From: an uncultured Candidatus Competibacteraceae bacterium
GTDB taxonomy: Bacteria > Pseudomonadota > Gammaproteobacteria > Competibacterales > Competibacteraceae
Assembly: GCA_937872125.1 (NCBI GenBank)
Contig: CALMNY010000380.1
Span: forward strand, 1 to 5,531
Length of the DNA: 5,531 bases
Reading direction: 5' to 3'
Made by a program: the position numbers and the translations under genes. Below the pieces are notes generated by a model that worked only from the letters and a program-made list of their open reading frames with translations, was not told the origin of the DNA and made no database searches. Numbering within the stretch: position 1 is the stretch's first letter; every line of letters starts with the position of its first letter. Below are positions 4,968 through 5,531 of the stretch, piece after piece.

Positions 4968-5531
4968 ATGGTCTCTGGCACACCCACTCGGAAGCGTTCC
5001 AACGCGGTCTCGCGCAGCGAGCGTAAAGATCTGACGCGCGCCAATCTGCTACAGGCGGCTCTGGCCCTGATGGGGGAGGGGCGCAGCTTCACCAGTCTGG
5101 CGCTGCGGGAGATTGCCCGCGAGGCGGGCGTGGTGCCAACCGCCTTCTACCGGCACTTTCGTAATACCGATGAACTCGGGCTGGCGCTGGTTGAGGAACT
5201 GGGGATTACGCTCCGCCGCCTGCTGCACGAGGCGCGAAAGATGGATGTCGCGCCGCGTGACATCCTGCGGCGGTCAGTGAGCGTCTATCTGGACTATGTG
5301 AAACTTAACCGCCTGCAGTTCGTGTTCATCTCCAGCGAACGCTCGGGAGGAAGCCGCATCCTGCGCTTGGCGATTCGCAATGAGGTGACTCATTTCATCA
5401 ATGAAATGGCGCAGGATTTCCGACTGCACGGCTTCTACCCCAACCTGCCGACGTCGAGTTTGCAGATGGTTTGCAGCATGATCGTGATGACCATGCTCGC
5501 GGCGGCCACCGATATCCTCGATCTGCCGCCC
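4968..5531 (+). CDS. TetR-family transcriptional regulator, FabR-like (3' end outside window)
   Basis: Probable repressor of lipid-metabolism genes. 188 codons are visible and the frame is open at the window end; E. coli FabR is a little over 200 residues, so most of the protein is here. The TetR helix-turn-helix lies at about 25-70: FTSLALREIAREAGVVPTAF (41-60), then YRHFRNTDELGLALVEE (61-77). This resembles FabR's [20 protein letters not shown] and YRHFRDVDELGL closely, more so than generic TetR proteins. RRSVSVYLDYVKLNRLQFVF and SSERSGGS (about 101-129) correspond to the FabR ligand-domain segment containing RERSG. FabR binds acyl-ACP or acyl-CoA and represses unsaturated fatty acid genes; DesT is a relative in Pseudomonas. 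The ATG at 4968 follows a weak AAAAGGG site. It is divergent from the phasin gene, so local control of that cluster is plausible (inference). Confidence 0.85.
   Translation, partial: MVSGTPTRKRSNAVSRSERKDLTRANLLQAALALMGEGRSFTSLALREIAREAGVVPTAFYRHFRNTDELGLALVEELGITLRRLLHEARKMDVAPRDILRRSVSVYLDYVKLNRLQFVFISSERSGGSRILRLAIRNEVTHFINEMAQDFRLHGFYPNLPTSSLQMVCSMIVMTMLAAATDILDLPP

Overview
This 5.5-kb window looks like a chromosomal segment of a GC-rich gammaproteobacterium that stores polyhydroxyalkanoate (PHA). Three things suggest this: Pseudomonas-type REP palindromes, a FabR-like TetR regulator (a family I know mainly from gammaproteobacteria), and a PhaI/PhaF-type phasin. The citramalate synthase gene argues against a typical Pseudomonas. 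A Competibacter-like PHA accumulator would fit, but that placement is inference.

Layout. Positions 1-1848 (+) carry the 3' part of cimA followed by complete leuB; together they serve the citramalate route to 2-oxobutyrate and isoleucine. Positions 1849-2190 separate convergent genes and hold two REPIN-type inverted REP doublets of identical 65-bp geometry. Positions 2191-4014 (-) encode a 607-residue acyl-CoA dehydrogenase, and 4260-4604 (-) a short phasin upstream of it on the same strand, with a probable terminator between them. Positions 4605-4967 form an AT-rich divergent control region, and 4968-5531 (+) is the start of a FabR-like repressor gene that runs off the window.

The most unusual item is a roughly 109-bp element present twice, directly upstream of the Shine-Dalgarno sequences of both the acyl-CoA dehydrogenase (4027-4135) and the phasin (4619-4727). 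The copies are about 88% identical over their core, and all nine aligned substitutions are transitions. Three potential hairpins are retained, and two of the changes convert pairs to G-U wobbles on the sense (minus) strand only. This is compatible with a duplicated structured mRNA leader linking two lipid/PHA genes. Alternatives are a dispersed repeat family or a decayed coding fragment. A 25-codon upstream ORF with a good ribosome-binding sequence ends at the 5' edge of the phasin copy.

Working model (inference): a FabR-like regulator, which in its family senses acyl chains, is divergent from a phasin and acyl-CoA dehydrogenase cluster, and the two lipid genes share a leader element. The cimA-leuB part is an ordinary amino-acid biosynthesis segment, insulated from the cluster by REP sequences.
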